NCBI GenBank assembly: GCA_913055635.1
Contig: CAJXLK010000023.1
Span: forward strand, 1-64,000
Source: an uncultured Bacteroidota bacterium
GTDB taxonomy: Bacteria; Bacteroidota; Bacteroidia; Bacteroidales; UBA12077
Direction: 5' to 3'
DNA length: 64,000 nt
Part shown: positions 27,562 through 35,479 of the stretch, piece after piece
Numbering within the stretch: position 1 is the stretch's first letter
Layout of the letters: the number at the start of each line of letters is the position of its first letter
Translations under genes and position numbers: made by a program
The notes under the pieces: generated by a model
Databases searched by the model: none
The model's input: only the letters and a program-made list of their open reading frames with translations
What the model was told of the DNA's origin: nothing

Positions 27562-28725
27562 ATGAAACGGTTTTTTTTCAGTGGTTTAATTTTCATTTTG
27601 TTCATGACAGTTTTCCTTACAGCCATGCAGGGGCAGGATCAATTGTTGCGGGATTATGGCATTGAGATTGGTGTTTTGGAACCCGGGATGGGCAATGCCA
27701 TTACAGATATTGAAGGGGTTGAAGTCGGCCAGGTAACCCTCAGGGAAGGCGAGCGTGTTCGAACCGGGGTTACGGCCATTTTACCCCATGGGGGCAATTT
27801 ATATCAAAACAAGGTGCCCGGGGCGGTATATGTGGGCAATGGATTTGGGAAACTAACAGGGGTTACCCAGGTAAGGGAGCTGGGTTCCATTGAGACGCCC
27901 ATTGTTTTAACCAACACCCTGGATGTACCGACGGCGGCGGGAGCTGTAATCGATTATACTTTATCGCGCCCGGGCAATGAGCAGGTCCGCTCGGTTAATC
28001 CTGTGGTGGGGGAAACCAATGACGGGTGGCTCAATGACATTCGCGGCCGGCATGTTCAGGGGCATCATGTTTTAGAAGCCTTGCATAAGGCTGATACAGG
28101 GACCCTTCGTCAGGGCAATGTAGGGGCTGGTACCGGCACGGTGTGTTTTGGATTTAAAGGGGGCATCGGAAGTGCATCCCGTGTTTTGCCTGAGAAAGCC
28201 GGAGGATATAGGGTAGGGGTGCTGGTTCAGACCAATTTTGGCGGGGTTTTGCAGATTAAGGGTGCACCTGTGGGCCAGGAGCTGGGCCGTTATTATATGA
28301 GCGATTACCGAGAGCAGGCCCCTGGTGGTTCCTGTATGATTGTGGTGGCCACCAATGCCCCGCTCAGTGCCCGCAACCTGGAAAGGCTGGCCAAAAGGGC
28401 CATGCTCGGTTTGGCCCGTACCGGCGGGGTCTCTACCAACGGCAGCGGGGATTACGTGATCGCCTTTTCTACCAGCCAGCAGGTACGCATTTCCAGAGCT
28501 GACCACCAGACCCCACGGTCGGTTGAAGTACTTCCCAATGGGGCCACCTCACCACTTTTCCTGGCCACTATTGAAGCCACCCAGGAAGCCATTGTCAACT
28601 CCCTGTTTGCCGCTCAAACCTTGACCGGCATGAATGGACGTACATGCCAGGAATTGCCTGAAAAAAAGGTCCTCGACATCCTCCAGCGGTATGGATACCC
28701 AAGCGAAAAAAACAACCGGCCATGA
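27562..28725 (+). CDS. P1 (S58) family peptidase, DmpA-like aminopeptidase
   Basis: A self-cleaving N-terminal nucleophile hydrolase of the DmpA fold, 387 aa, with a signal peptide (about 1-24). Core motifs are TDIEGVEVGQVTL, VGETNDGWLND, GAGTGTVCFGFKGGIGSASR and the cleavage region APGGSCMIVVATNAPLSARN, where the Gly-Ser bond frees the catalytic Ser. Relatives remove N-terminal residues, including D-amino acids and beta-peptides. It shares a 4-base overlap with an Asp/Glu racemase-family gene, which suggests joint work on D-amino acid peptides. Confidence 0.88.
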   Translation: MKRFFFSGLIFILFMTVFLTAMQGQDQLLRDYGIEIGVLEPGMGNAITDIEGVEVGQVTLREGERVRTGVTAILPHGGNLYQNKVPGAVYVGNGFGKLTGVTQVRELGSIETPIVLTNTLDVPTAAGAVIDYTLSRPGNEQVRSVNPVVGETNDGWLNDIRGRHVQGHHVLEALHKADTGTLRQGNVGAGTGTVCFGFKGGIGSASRVLPEKAGGYRVGVLVQTNFGGVLQIKGAPVGQELGRYYMSDYREQAPGGSCMIVVATNAPLSARNLERLAKRAMLGLARTGGVSTNGSGDYVIAFSTSQQVRISRADHQTPRSVEVLPNGATSPLFLATIEATQEAIVNSLFAAQTLTGMNGRTCQELPEKKVLDILQRYGYPSEKNNRP

Positions 28726-29501
28726 ACATCATTGGTATAATTGGTGGAGTGGGACCCTTTGCAGGGGTAGATCTGACCTCCAAAATCTTTACCCAAACCA
28801 TGGCCCGGTGTGATCAGGACCATCTTCCTGTCGCCCTGCTCTCCTTTCCCGAAAAAATCCCTGACCGAACCGACTACCTGCTCGGACGGGTTGCTGTTAA
28901 TCCTGCCCGGCCCGTTAGCCATCTCATCCTGCAATTGGAAAATCTGGGGGCTTCTGTGGTGGGTATACCCTGCAATACCATGCATGCACCCGGAATTTTC
29001 GATGTGATTCAAAGCCACCTCAAACAGAAGGGAAGCCGCATAGAGCTGCTGCATATGGTCGGGGAAGTTGTAGGGTTTATTAAGGCCGTTTTTCCTGATA
29101 TGCAGCAAGTAGGGGTTTTATCTACTACCGGAACCTGGAAGACAGGGGTCTATCGCCATGCCTTGCAGCGGGCAGGTTTTCAACCCATGGTGCCCGAACG
29201 GGATTTGCAGGATTTGGTGCATCAGGCCATATACAATAAATCTTATGGCATTAAAGCCATGTCGAACCCGATTCACCCAAAAGCCCAACAACAATTGATC
29301 AAGGCAGCGCGCGTGTTAAAAAAAGAAGGCGCCGAGGGCCTGATCCTGGGGTGTACCGAAATATCCTATGCCTTCAACCAGCAGAGCCTGGAGGGGTTGC
29401 CCCTTTTCGATCCCACCTGGATCCTGGCCCGGCGCCTTATAGAGGCGACCTATCCCGAACGCCTTAAACCCCTTGAAGATTTTTACCATTATTCCTGGTA
29501 G
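28722..29501 (+). CDS. Aspartate/glutamate racemase family protein
   Basis: 259 aa, cytosolic, beginning NIIGIIGGVGPFAG. The two catalytic cysteines of PLP-independent racemases are present in IPCNTMH (about residue 86) and GCTEISYAF (about 207). Family members racemise Asp, Glu or related acids. It overlaps the DmpA-like peptidase by ATGA. Its last codons overlap a copy of a short repeat derived from the convergent gene end. Confidence 0.86.
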   Translation: MNIIGIIGGVGPFAGVDLTSKIFTQTMARCDQDHLPVALLSFPEKIPDRTDYLLGRVAVNPARPVSHLILQLENLGASVVGIPCNTMHAPGIFDVIQSHLKQKGSRIELLHMVGEVVGFIKAVFPDMQQVGVLSTTGTWKTGVYRHALQRAGFQPMVPERDLQDLVHQAIYNKSYGIKAMSNPIHPKAQQQLIKAARVLKKEGAEGLILGCTEISYAFNQQSLEGLPLFDPTWILARRLIEATYPERLKPLEDFYHYSW

Positions 29502-29680
29502 CTGATCCGATAAATGGCTGACCCGAATCCCAACGGCCTTGAAACAGGTATCGTTTTTACCTCTGTTGCTGATAGGTGATCGGGTAGATGGCTGATGCGA
29601 ACGGGCACGGCATCGACCCAACGATATTGTTTTATACTTTATTTCTGATAGGTTATTCGATAGATGGCGTTTCCGTAATC
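29489..29680 (-). repeat. Triplicated 3' end of the sorbosone-dehydrogenase-like gene
   Basis: Three degenerate copies start with CTGATA/C at 29502, 29569 and 29645. Read on the minus strand they encode (Y/F)-(G/A)-(N/S)-A-I-Y-(R/P)-I-(T/S)-Y-Q plus a tail and a stop: at 29639 (the real gene), 29557 and 29489. The spacers (for example GAACGGGCACGGC and GAATCCCAACGGC) are related too. Spacing is 67 and 76 bases. Confidence 0.65.
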
Positions 29681-30787
29681 GTCGGAAACCAACAGGGACC
29701 CGTCATGGAGTTGAACAAGATCAACTGGCCGGCCCCATACCTGTTCGCCCTGCAACCAGCCGGTGGCAAAGGGCTTATAGGACCGCGCCTCCCCGTCTTT
29801 TACCCCTACCTGCATGATCCGGTATCCAATTTTCTCTGACCGGTTCCAGCTTCCATGTTCGGCAATGAGGATCTGATGTTGGTATTTTTCAGGAAACATA
29901 TCCCCGGTGTAAAAAATCATCCCAAGGGCAGCCACATGTGGGCCCAGTTCCTGTGCGGGTGCGGTGTATTTGTTGCAACTCTGCTTGTCCCCGAACTTGG
30001 GATCGGGAAGGTCCTTTCCGTGGCAGAAGGGATAGCCAAAATGCATGCCTTTTTGCGGGGCTTTATTCAGCTCATCGGGGGGGCGGTTGTCGCCTAGCAT
30101 GTCGCGGCCATTGTCTGTAAACCAAAGGTTTTGGGTTTCGGGATGCCAGGTGAAACCCACGGTATTGCGGATGCCTTCGGCATAAATCTCCATATCACTC
30201 CCATCCGGGTCCATCCGGGTGATCGTGGCATAAATATCGCGTTCCGGATTGCAAATGTTACAGGGAGCTCCTACCGGCACGTAGAGCTTGCCCTGTGGTC
30301 CGAAGGCAATGTATTTCCAGCCATGATGGCGATCCGTGGGATAATCGCTATAGATCACCTGATAGGAGGGGTCCTGTTGATAGGTGTTCATGATATCCGG
30401 AAATCTTAGGATTCGGTCGACTTCAGCCACGTATAGGTTGCCCTGGTGGTAAGCCACCCCATTGGGCATGTTTAGCCCTTCAACAATGATATGGCGCTCA
30501 TCGGCTTTGAAATCCCCGTCGGTGTCGCGCAGCAGGTAAACCTTGTCTTCGGTTCGGTTGCCTACAAAAATATTGCCGCGGGGGCCTTTGGCCATTGAAC
30601 GGGCATCGTCCAGCCCGGTGGCATAGGTGTCAATTTGAAAACCCCCGGGCAGCTCGATCAAATCGAGGTAGAGTTTTCCATCCTGAATGTCTTCCGGAGC
30701 GTTAACTGTTCGCTCCTGCTGAGCTCCGGCCGGTGCGCTTATGAAAAGCATAAGCCCCAGTAAATAGGAAAAAATGGTTCGAATCAT
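29639..30787 (-). CDS. Secreted PQQ-dependent sugar dehydrogenase / sorbosone dehydrogenase-like protein
   Basis: A six-bladed propeller protein of 382 aa. The start at 30787 gives a signal peptide (IRTIFSYLLGLMLFISAPAGA-QQ). Family motifs are LPGGFQIDTYATGLDDARSM near 38, the catalytic His segment TDRHHGWKYIAFGP, RMDPDGSDMEIYAEGIRN and FTDNGRDMLGDNRPPDELN. It would oxidise sugars or aldehydes in the periplasm using PQQ and calcium if active. Its exact substrate cannot be told. Two extra copies of its last codons lie downstream. Confidence 0.82.
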   Translation of the reverse strand: MIRTIFSYLLGLMLFISAPAGAQQERTVNAPEDIQDGKLYLDLIELPGGFQIDTYATGLDDARSMAKGPRGNIFVGNRTEDKVYLLRDTDGDFKADERHIIVEGLNMPNGVAYHQGNLYVAEVDRILRFPDIMNTYQQDPSYQVIYSDYPTDRHHGWKYIAFGPQGKLYVPVGAPCNICNPERDIYATITRMDPDGSDMEIYAEGIRNTVGFTWHPETQNLWFTDNGRDMLGDNRPPDELNKAPQKGMHFGYPFCHGKDLPDPKFGDKQSCNKYTAPAQELGPHVAALGMIFYTGDMFPEKYQHQILIAEHGSWNRSEKIGYRIMQVGVKDGEARSYKPFATGWLQGEQVWGRPVDLVQLHDGSLLVSDDYGNAIYRITYQK

Positions 30788-30847
30788 AATGTTTTTTTTG
30801 TTCTTTACAGCATTCATAGGTTCAACAAAATCTAGCCCTGATCGTTC

Positions 30848-31046
30848 AACTGGAACCCCGCTAACTGGCACCCCGCTTAGCGGGGTCTTGAACTGGCACC
30901 CCGCTAACTGGCACCCCGCTTAGCGGGGTCTTGAACTGGCACCCCGCTAACTGGAACCCCGCTTAGCGGGGTCTTGAACTGGCACCCCGCTAACTGGAAC
31001 CCCGCTTAGCGGGGTCTTGTTCTTGGTATACCCCGCTAAGCGGGGT
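30848..31046. repeat. 43-bp tandem repeat of family-A palindromes (cluster 2)
   Basis: Four consecutive 43-bp units begin at 30848, 30891, 30934 and 30977. Each holds a half site (ACCCCGCTAACTGG) and a full palindrome ACCCCGCTTAGCGGGGT followed by CTTG. Units differ only at C/A before ACCCC. A lone palindrome in the other orientation (GCTAAGC core) closes the array at about 31030-31046. It lies upstream of two divergent genes. Confidence 0.9.
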
Positions 31047-31081
31047 CGCAAAAGTGAGCTCGGAATTCCGTCAATTTTGTG

Positions 31082-31089
31082 TAAATTTG
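31082..31089 (+). promoter_or_regulatory. -7 promoter element TAAATTTG
   Basis: Perfect TAnnTTTG 28 bases before the ATG at 31117; it shows that the frame opening at 31054 starts too early. Confidence 0.5.
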
Positions 31090-31116
31090 AGGGGTAACTA
31101 TTTAATCTATTTACTT

Positions 31117-31329
31117 ATGGAATCCTATACGAGAATTTTGACCCTGGAGAATGAGATGGAAGCCCAGCGGCTTTCCTCGATTTTGGATGAAGAGCACATT
31201 CCCCATGTTGTGCGCTCTTATCATGATTCGGTATATGACGGCATCTTTCAGACGGTAAGGGGATGGGGCCACCTGGAGGCACCAGAGAACTACCGCGATA
31301 AAATCCTTTCCCTTTACGAAAACATGTAA
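31117..31329 (+). CDS. DUF2007-like small protein
   Basis: 70 aa from the ATG at 31117 (ESYTRILTLENEMEAQRLSSIL). The pattern 'value, then EAE-x-x-ILxxxxIPHVVRSYHD' fits DUF2007, a small ferredoxin-like domain once called putative signal transducing protein; its job is unknown. It ends in a short helix (YRDKILSLYENM). Cytosolic, apparently monocistronic. Confidence 0.65.
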   Translation: MESYTRILTLENEMEAQRLSSILDEEHIPHVVRSYHDSVYDGIFQTVRGWGHLEAPENYRDKILSLYENM

Positions 31330-31424
31330 TTCTGGAGGCTTTAGGGCCTATATTGGTGTCTTTCCTGGGAGCGGCCCAATTAGAGGTGTTTTTGATGCAT
31401 TGATTTTTTCTAACCTATTTGATC

Positions 31425-33221
31425 ATGGGCACGATTTGGCGGAACTCGCTTGGCAATATTGACCGGACCTTCCGTTTTATCTATCGCCATTCCCCGAAAT
31501 GGACCCTGCTACATATTGTGACTGCCACTATTATGGGGCTTTTGCCCCTGGGGTTGATTTATCTGATCAAGCTGTTGGTCGATGAAGTCACGGCAGCTGT
31601 TGAAGAAGGCGGGGCGGGGGGATTGGAAAACATCGTGTGGATCATTCTGGCAACCGGCATTGTTTTTTTTCTAAACAGTGCCGTGGGCTCCTGGTTTAAT
31701 TTCATCAAGGAGAAACATACCCGCCAGATCGAAGATCTGATGTTTGGTAAGATTCAAGCCAAGGCCTCCACCCTGGACCTGGAATATTTTGAGAACCCCC
31801 ATTATCATGATGTCATATACCGGGCGGAACAGGAATCCCGTTACAGGCCACAGCAGATCATTACCGGGTTGATTACTGTCATTCAGAACACCATTTCGCT
31901 GATTACCGTGGCCCTGATGCTAACCTCCCTGAACTGGCTTATTATAGTGGTCTTGGCGGTTGCGGTGCTGCCTGCCGTATATGTAAAATTCCGCTACAAC
32001 GAACGCAATTACAGGTTGTTTCGAAGCCATACCGAGGATCTGCGCAAGACCTTTTACTTCAACCGGATGCTGACCGAGAAAAGTTTTACCAAGGAGTTGC
32101 GGTTGTTTGGGCTGGCCCCGTATTTTCGCCGACAGTTTGAACAGCTCCGCGATAAGGTGTGGCGTCAGAAGTACCGTTTATTGCGCAACAAGACCATTTA
32201 TGAGACGCTCACCCATTTGGTGGCAGCAGGAGCCATCTTTGGGGCTTTTGCCTGGCTTGCGCGGGATGCCATGCAGGGGGCAATTACCATTGGGTCATTG
32301 GTGATGTATTTTTTGGTGATCCGGCGGGGATTTACTTTTTTGAAGAGCTTGATGGATGGCTTTTCAAAGCTTTATGAGCAGAATCTTTTTCTGGACAACC
32401 TCTTTGAATTTCTCAATCTGAAACCCCGGGTGCAAGCCCCTAAACAGAAGGTGCCTGCATTGAAACAGCCCCTCTCCATCACCCTGAAAGGGGTTGATTT
32501 TCGTTATCCCAATACCGGGGCGATGGTCTTAAAGGATGTGAACCTGCATATCCCGGCCGGCAAAACGGTGGCTTTTGTGGGGGCCAACGGAGCGGGCAAA
32601 ACCACCCTGATTAAACTGTTGTGTCGTTTTTATGATCCCACCGCCGGGTCGATTCTCTTTAATGGGATCAACCTGAGAGATATGCCCAAGGAGCAGGTTT
32701 TTGACCAGGTGAGCGTTATGTTTCAGGATTTTATCCATTATCACCTGACCGCCGGGGAAAACATCTGGTTTGGTGACATTGCCAAGCCCTATGATTGGCG
32801 GTATTTATCTCATTCTGCCGAAAATGCAGGAATCCGCGAGCGGATTGAATCGCTTCACGATCAATACAATACCTATTTGGGCAACCTGTTCAACAACAGT
32901 GCCGAGCTGAGTATAGGGGAGTGGCAGAAACTGGCCATTGCCCGGGCCTATTTCCGCGATGCCGGGCTGTATATCCTGGATGAACCCTCCAGCTCAATGG
33001 ATGCTGTCACCGAGCAGGAAGTGTTCAGCCGTTTTAAAGAACTGATTCAGGGCAGAACAGCTATCGTTATCAGCCATCGCTTTACCACCATCAGCATGGT
33101 TGATTATATATATGTTCTGGATCAGCACACCATCCGGGAATCAGGAACCCATCAGGAACTTATGCAGCAGGAAGGCCTTTACGCCCGGCTTTATCGCACC
33201 CAGGCCCGCCATTATCAGTAA
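31425..33221 (+). CDS. ABC exporter, fused permease and ATPase
   Basis: 598 aa from the ATG at 31425. A six-helix type I exporter domain (about 15-320) is followed by a nucleotide-binding domain with Walker A GANGAGKTTLIKL (about 388-400), signature-like LSIGEWQKLAIAR (note SIGEW instead of SGGQQ), Walker B LYILDEPSSS and the switch His in VISHRFTT. The variant signature is known in some exporters. It works as a dimer in the inner membrane; the substrate (lipid, peptide or drug) is unknown. No partner gene is adjacent. Confidence 0.87.
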   Translation: MGTIWRNSLGNIDRTFRFIYRHSPKWTLLHIVTATIMGLLPLGLIYLIKLLVDEVTAAVEEGGAGGLENIVWIILATGIVFFLNSAVGSWFNFIKEKHTRQIEDLMFGKIQAKASTLDLEYFENPHYHDVIYRAEQESRYRPQQIITGLITVIQNTISLITVALMLTSLNWLIIVVLAVAVLPAVYVKFRYNERNYRLFRSHTEDLRKTFYFNRMLTEKSFTKELRLFGLAPYFRRQFEQLRDKVWRQKYRLLRNKTIYETLTHLVAAGAIFGAFAWLARDAMQGAITIGSLVMYFLVIRRGFTFLKSLMDGFSKLYEQNLFLDNLFEFLNLKPRVQAPKQKVPALKQPLSITLKGVDFRYPNTGAMVLKDVNLHIPAGKTVAFVGANGAGKTTLIKLLCRFYDPTAGSILFNGINLRDMPKEQVFDQVSVMFQDFIHYHLTAGENIWFGDIAKPYDWRYLSHSAENAGIRERIESLHDQYNTYLGNLFNNSAELSIGEWQKLAIARAYFRDAGLYILDEPSSSMDAVTEQEVFSRFKELIQGRTAIVISHRFTTISMVDYIYVLDQHTIRESGTHQELMQQEGLYARLYRTQARHYQ

Positions 33222-33358
33222 AAACACGCCAATCCCTCCAGGTTTATCCATCCGTTTGAACCCCATTGCTGTTTATCTCCGCCTGATACACCTACTGCTT
33301 TGTGCGCCTTAAAAATCCAATAATAGCCGGGAGAGATTCAGATCTGCCGGCAGAGGAT

Positions 33359-33766
33359 TTACTTGAGGCCCTTTTTCTGAAACAACGGGGCATACTTTTG
33401 ATCAGTGCCCATGATGTGCTTGAGCAACCAGTTTTTTAGATAGGTCAGCAAGTCGATTACATCGCTGGTGTTATCGGCATCCAGGTTGGCCCGATAGCTG
33501 GCGATCTTCTCCTTGAAGTTTTCATGTTCCTGCCGGTGTGCTTCATAACCTTCAAAACCGTAAAGCTGCATGAACTTCTCCTCATGATTGAAGTGATAAA
33601 CCGCGTATTCTTCAAGCTCTGAAAAGATTTTTTCCAGATCCTGGTTGCTGATTCCCTGATAGAACTTGTTGTAAAGCTCATTGATCAAGTGAACCAGGTG
33701 CTTGTGCTGATCATCAATCGAGGGAATCTTGACCGAATAGTTGTCTTTCCATGTAATGAATTCCAT
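33359..33766 (-). CDS. Bacteriohemerythrin
   Basis: A 135 aa four-helix di-iron protein. The start at 33766 gives the standard opening MEFITWKDNYSVKIPSIDDQHKHLVHLINELYN. All iron ligands are visible: His in DDQHKHL, His and Glu in HFNHEEKFM, His-x3-His in AHRQEHENF, and His and Asp in LKHIMGTDQKY. It binds O2 or senses oxygen/iron. It is the last gene of a minus-strand signalling cluster; its start lies 26 bases after the phosphatase stop. Confidence 0.92.
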   Translation of the reverse strand: MEFITWKDNYSVKIPSIDDQHKHLVHLINELYNKFYQGISNQDLEKIFSELEEYAVYHFNHEEKFMQLYGFEGYEAHRQEHENFKEKIASYRANLDADNTSDVIDLLTYLKNWLLKHIMGTDQKYAPLFQKKGLK

Positions 33767-33791
33767 ACCATTTAAGGTTTGTATTGAAACA

Positions 33792-35027
33792 TCAGTTGAG
33801 TTGCATGCCAATAAGGGTTACGTCGTCGATTTGTTCATGGTTGCCTTTCCACTGCTCGAATCTTTGGGTGATGAAATTTTTCTGATTTTGAAGCCCCTGT
33901 TGATGAATTTCATGAAGCATTTGTCTGAACTGTTTCTTGCCAAACTTTTTGTGGTAAGGCCCGCCAAACTGATCCTGATATCCGTCGGAAAACATATAGA
34001 GCATGTCGCCGGGATGATAGTCGATCTGATGAAGGGTGAAATCCCGGGAGTCTACAAAAGCTCCTACCGGCATATTGTTGCCTTTGATTTCAAGGGGTTC
34101 TCCCTGGTGAACCAGGATAATCCGGCTGTTGGCCCCTGCAAAATAGAGTTTTTTTTCCCGGGGATGGATGGCGCAGATGGAGATGTCCATACCGTCCTGC
34201 TGGTTTTGCTCGGCTGAGCTGTTAAGCTCTTCGATGATTTGGCTCCGCAATTCATTGAGGATGAAATGGGGCTGAACAACCTGCCTGCCTTTTACAATGT
34301 CGTTCAGTGCCGTTATGCCCAGCATCGTTATCAAAGCACCGGGAATCCCGTGGCCTGTACAATCGGCTACACTGATCAGGGTGGTTTGATCCAGGCGTTG
34401 GGTCCAGTAAAAATCGCCTCCAATGATTTGTTGGGGTTTATAGAATAGAAAATAGGGAGAAAGATTCTCCTTTAACACGCTATCATCAGGAAGCATGGCA
34501 TTCTGGATGCGCTCGGCATAACGAATGCTGCTGTAAATTTCCTGGTTTTGCCGGTTCAGCCTTTGTTTTTGTTTTTCGCGTTCAGTTACATCATCCACGA
34601 TGAGCAAAGCCATCCGTTCACCCTGATAAGAGACGGCTTTAACGCTATAGTAAAAGTATTTGGTGAAGGTTTGTTCCCCCCGGTGAATGTACTTGGTATC
34701 ATATATGTTTTTCAGGGCATCGGTGTTTTGTGAAAATATCTGGTTGATTGCATTCAGGAGCGGACACCGATGGCAGTGCTCGGAAAAACCACAGCTTATT
34801 GTTCCATTGTCGGTATACATACAATCCAGGGCATTGCCGAAGAGGCGGTTGATAGTAGCTTTCTCATCTTTGTTTAAAAGGGCAATGCCGGTTTGGTTGT
34901 AATTTTTTATTTCCCGGTTCCTGGAGAGTACAAACACACTGGAATGCAGATTTTCCAGTACTGTATTTAAAAATGCACTGGATTGGCGGATGTTTTCCGG
35001 CTCCATACCATGAAAGGTATTTTCCAT
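33792..35027 (-). CDS. Cysteine-rich PAS domain fused to a SpoIIE/PP2C-type phosphatase (SiaA/RsbU-like)
   Basis: The 411 aa have an N-terminal PAS-like domain (about 15-145), a short coiled linker with the S-helix segment QNQEIYSSIRYAERIQNAMLP, then a SpoIIE phosphatase (about 190-410) with GGDFYW, DCTGHGIPGALITMLG and MFSDGY metal-binding motifs. Inside the PAS domain four cysteines (69, 79, 85, 88) form C-x9-C-x5-C-x2-C, likely to bind a metal or Fe-S cluster. Such phosphatases dephosphorylate STAS or SiaC-type switch proteins. No membrane segment. Sits between hemerythrin and CZB genes. Confidence 0.87.
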   Translation of the reverse strand: MENTFHGMEPENIRQSSAFLNTVLENLHSSVFVLSRNREIKNYNQTGIALLNKDEKATINRLFGNALDCMYTDNGTISCGFSEHCHRCPLLNAINQIFSQNTDALKNIYDTKYIHRGEQTFTKYFYYSVKAVSYQGERMALLIVDDVTEREKQKQRLNRQNQEIYSSIRYAERIQNAMLPDDSVLKENLSPYFLFYKPQQIIGGDFYWTQRLDQTTLISVADCTGHGIPGALITMLGITALNDIVKGRQVVQPHFILNELRSQIIEELNSSAEQNQQDGMDISICAIHPREKKLYFAGANSRIILVHQGEPLEIKGNNMPVGAFVDSRDFTLHQIDYHPGDMLYMFSDGYQDQFGGPYHKKFGKKQFRQMLHEIHQQGLQNQKNFITQRFEQWKGNHEQIDDVTLIGMQLN

Positions 35028-35038
35028 CTTAGAACTGT

Positions 35039-35479
35039 TTAGGGATTTGACTTGGTCTTGTCAACTTGCTGTTCAAGGTCACTTTTCATGTTTTCTTGCT
35101 GGTTGTTTATATTTTTGGATTTTTCTTCGATGGCTTCGATTAAACCGATCAGCTTGTCCGATTCTTCCTCCAGCCGGTTGTATTGATTGGTGGCTTTTTG
35201 AAGATCGCCGGTTTTTTTCAGTTTAGGAATTTCTTCAACCACTTGATGGATAAGTTGATGCTTATCCACCAGTTGTTGCATCTCCGGGTGGTGTTTATAG
35301 GCTTCCCAGCCGACCTGATTGATCCATTGGCCCAGCTCACATTCCTGATCGGAAACGATTTTGTTTTCATCCAGGTCGTCCAGGCCAAGCAGATAGGCCT
35401 TCAATTTCATCTTCCACATGCGGTGTTTGTGTTTGGCGTAGAAAAAGTTCAGTTCCATAGGCGCGGTTTTAGCAGTCAT
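35039..35479 (-). CDS. CZB (chemoreceptor zinc-binding) domain protein
   Basis: 146 aa with a stand-alone CZB domain: His in AKHKHRMWKMKL, Cys in ECELGQWI and two His in DKHQLIHQVV give the 3His/1Cys zinc site. In chemoreceptors and cyclases CZB domains sense zinc and hypochlorite. A coiled coil (about 105-140) follows. ATG at 35479 overlaps the upstream gene by 11 bases; ATG at 35458 (ELNFFYAKH) is an equal choice. No output domain, so it must signal through a partner, perhaps the adjacent phosphatase or scaffold. Confidence 0.82.
   Translation of the reverse strand: MTAKTAPMELNFFYAKHKHRMWKMKLKAYLLGLDDLDENKIVSDQECELGQWINQVGWEAYKHHPEMQQLVDKHQLIHQVVEEIPKLKKTGDLQKATNQYNRLEEESDKLIGLIEAIEEKSKNINNQQENMKSDLEQQVDKTKSNP

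Noticed and set aside
30848..31046. CRISPR array
   Set aside because: The 43-bp units have no variable spacers; the repeat runs without interruption, and no cas genes are near.
31330..31418. Possible hairpin/attenuator before the ABC exporter (GGCCTATATTGG ... CCAATTAGAGG)
   Set aside because: Pairing is interrupted by mismatches and there is no T tract or known leader motif.
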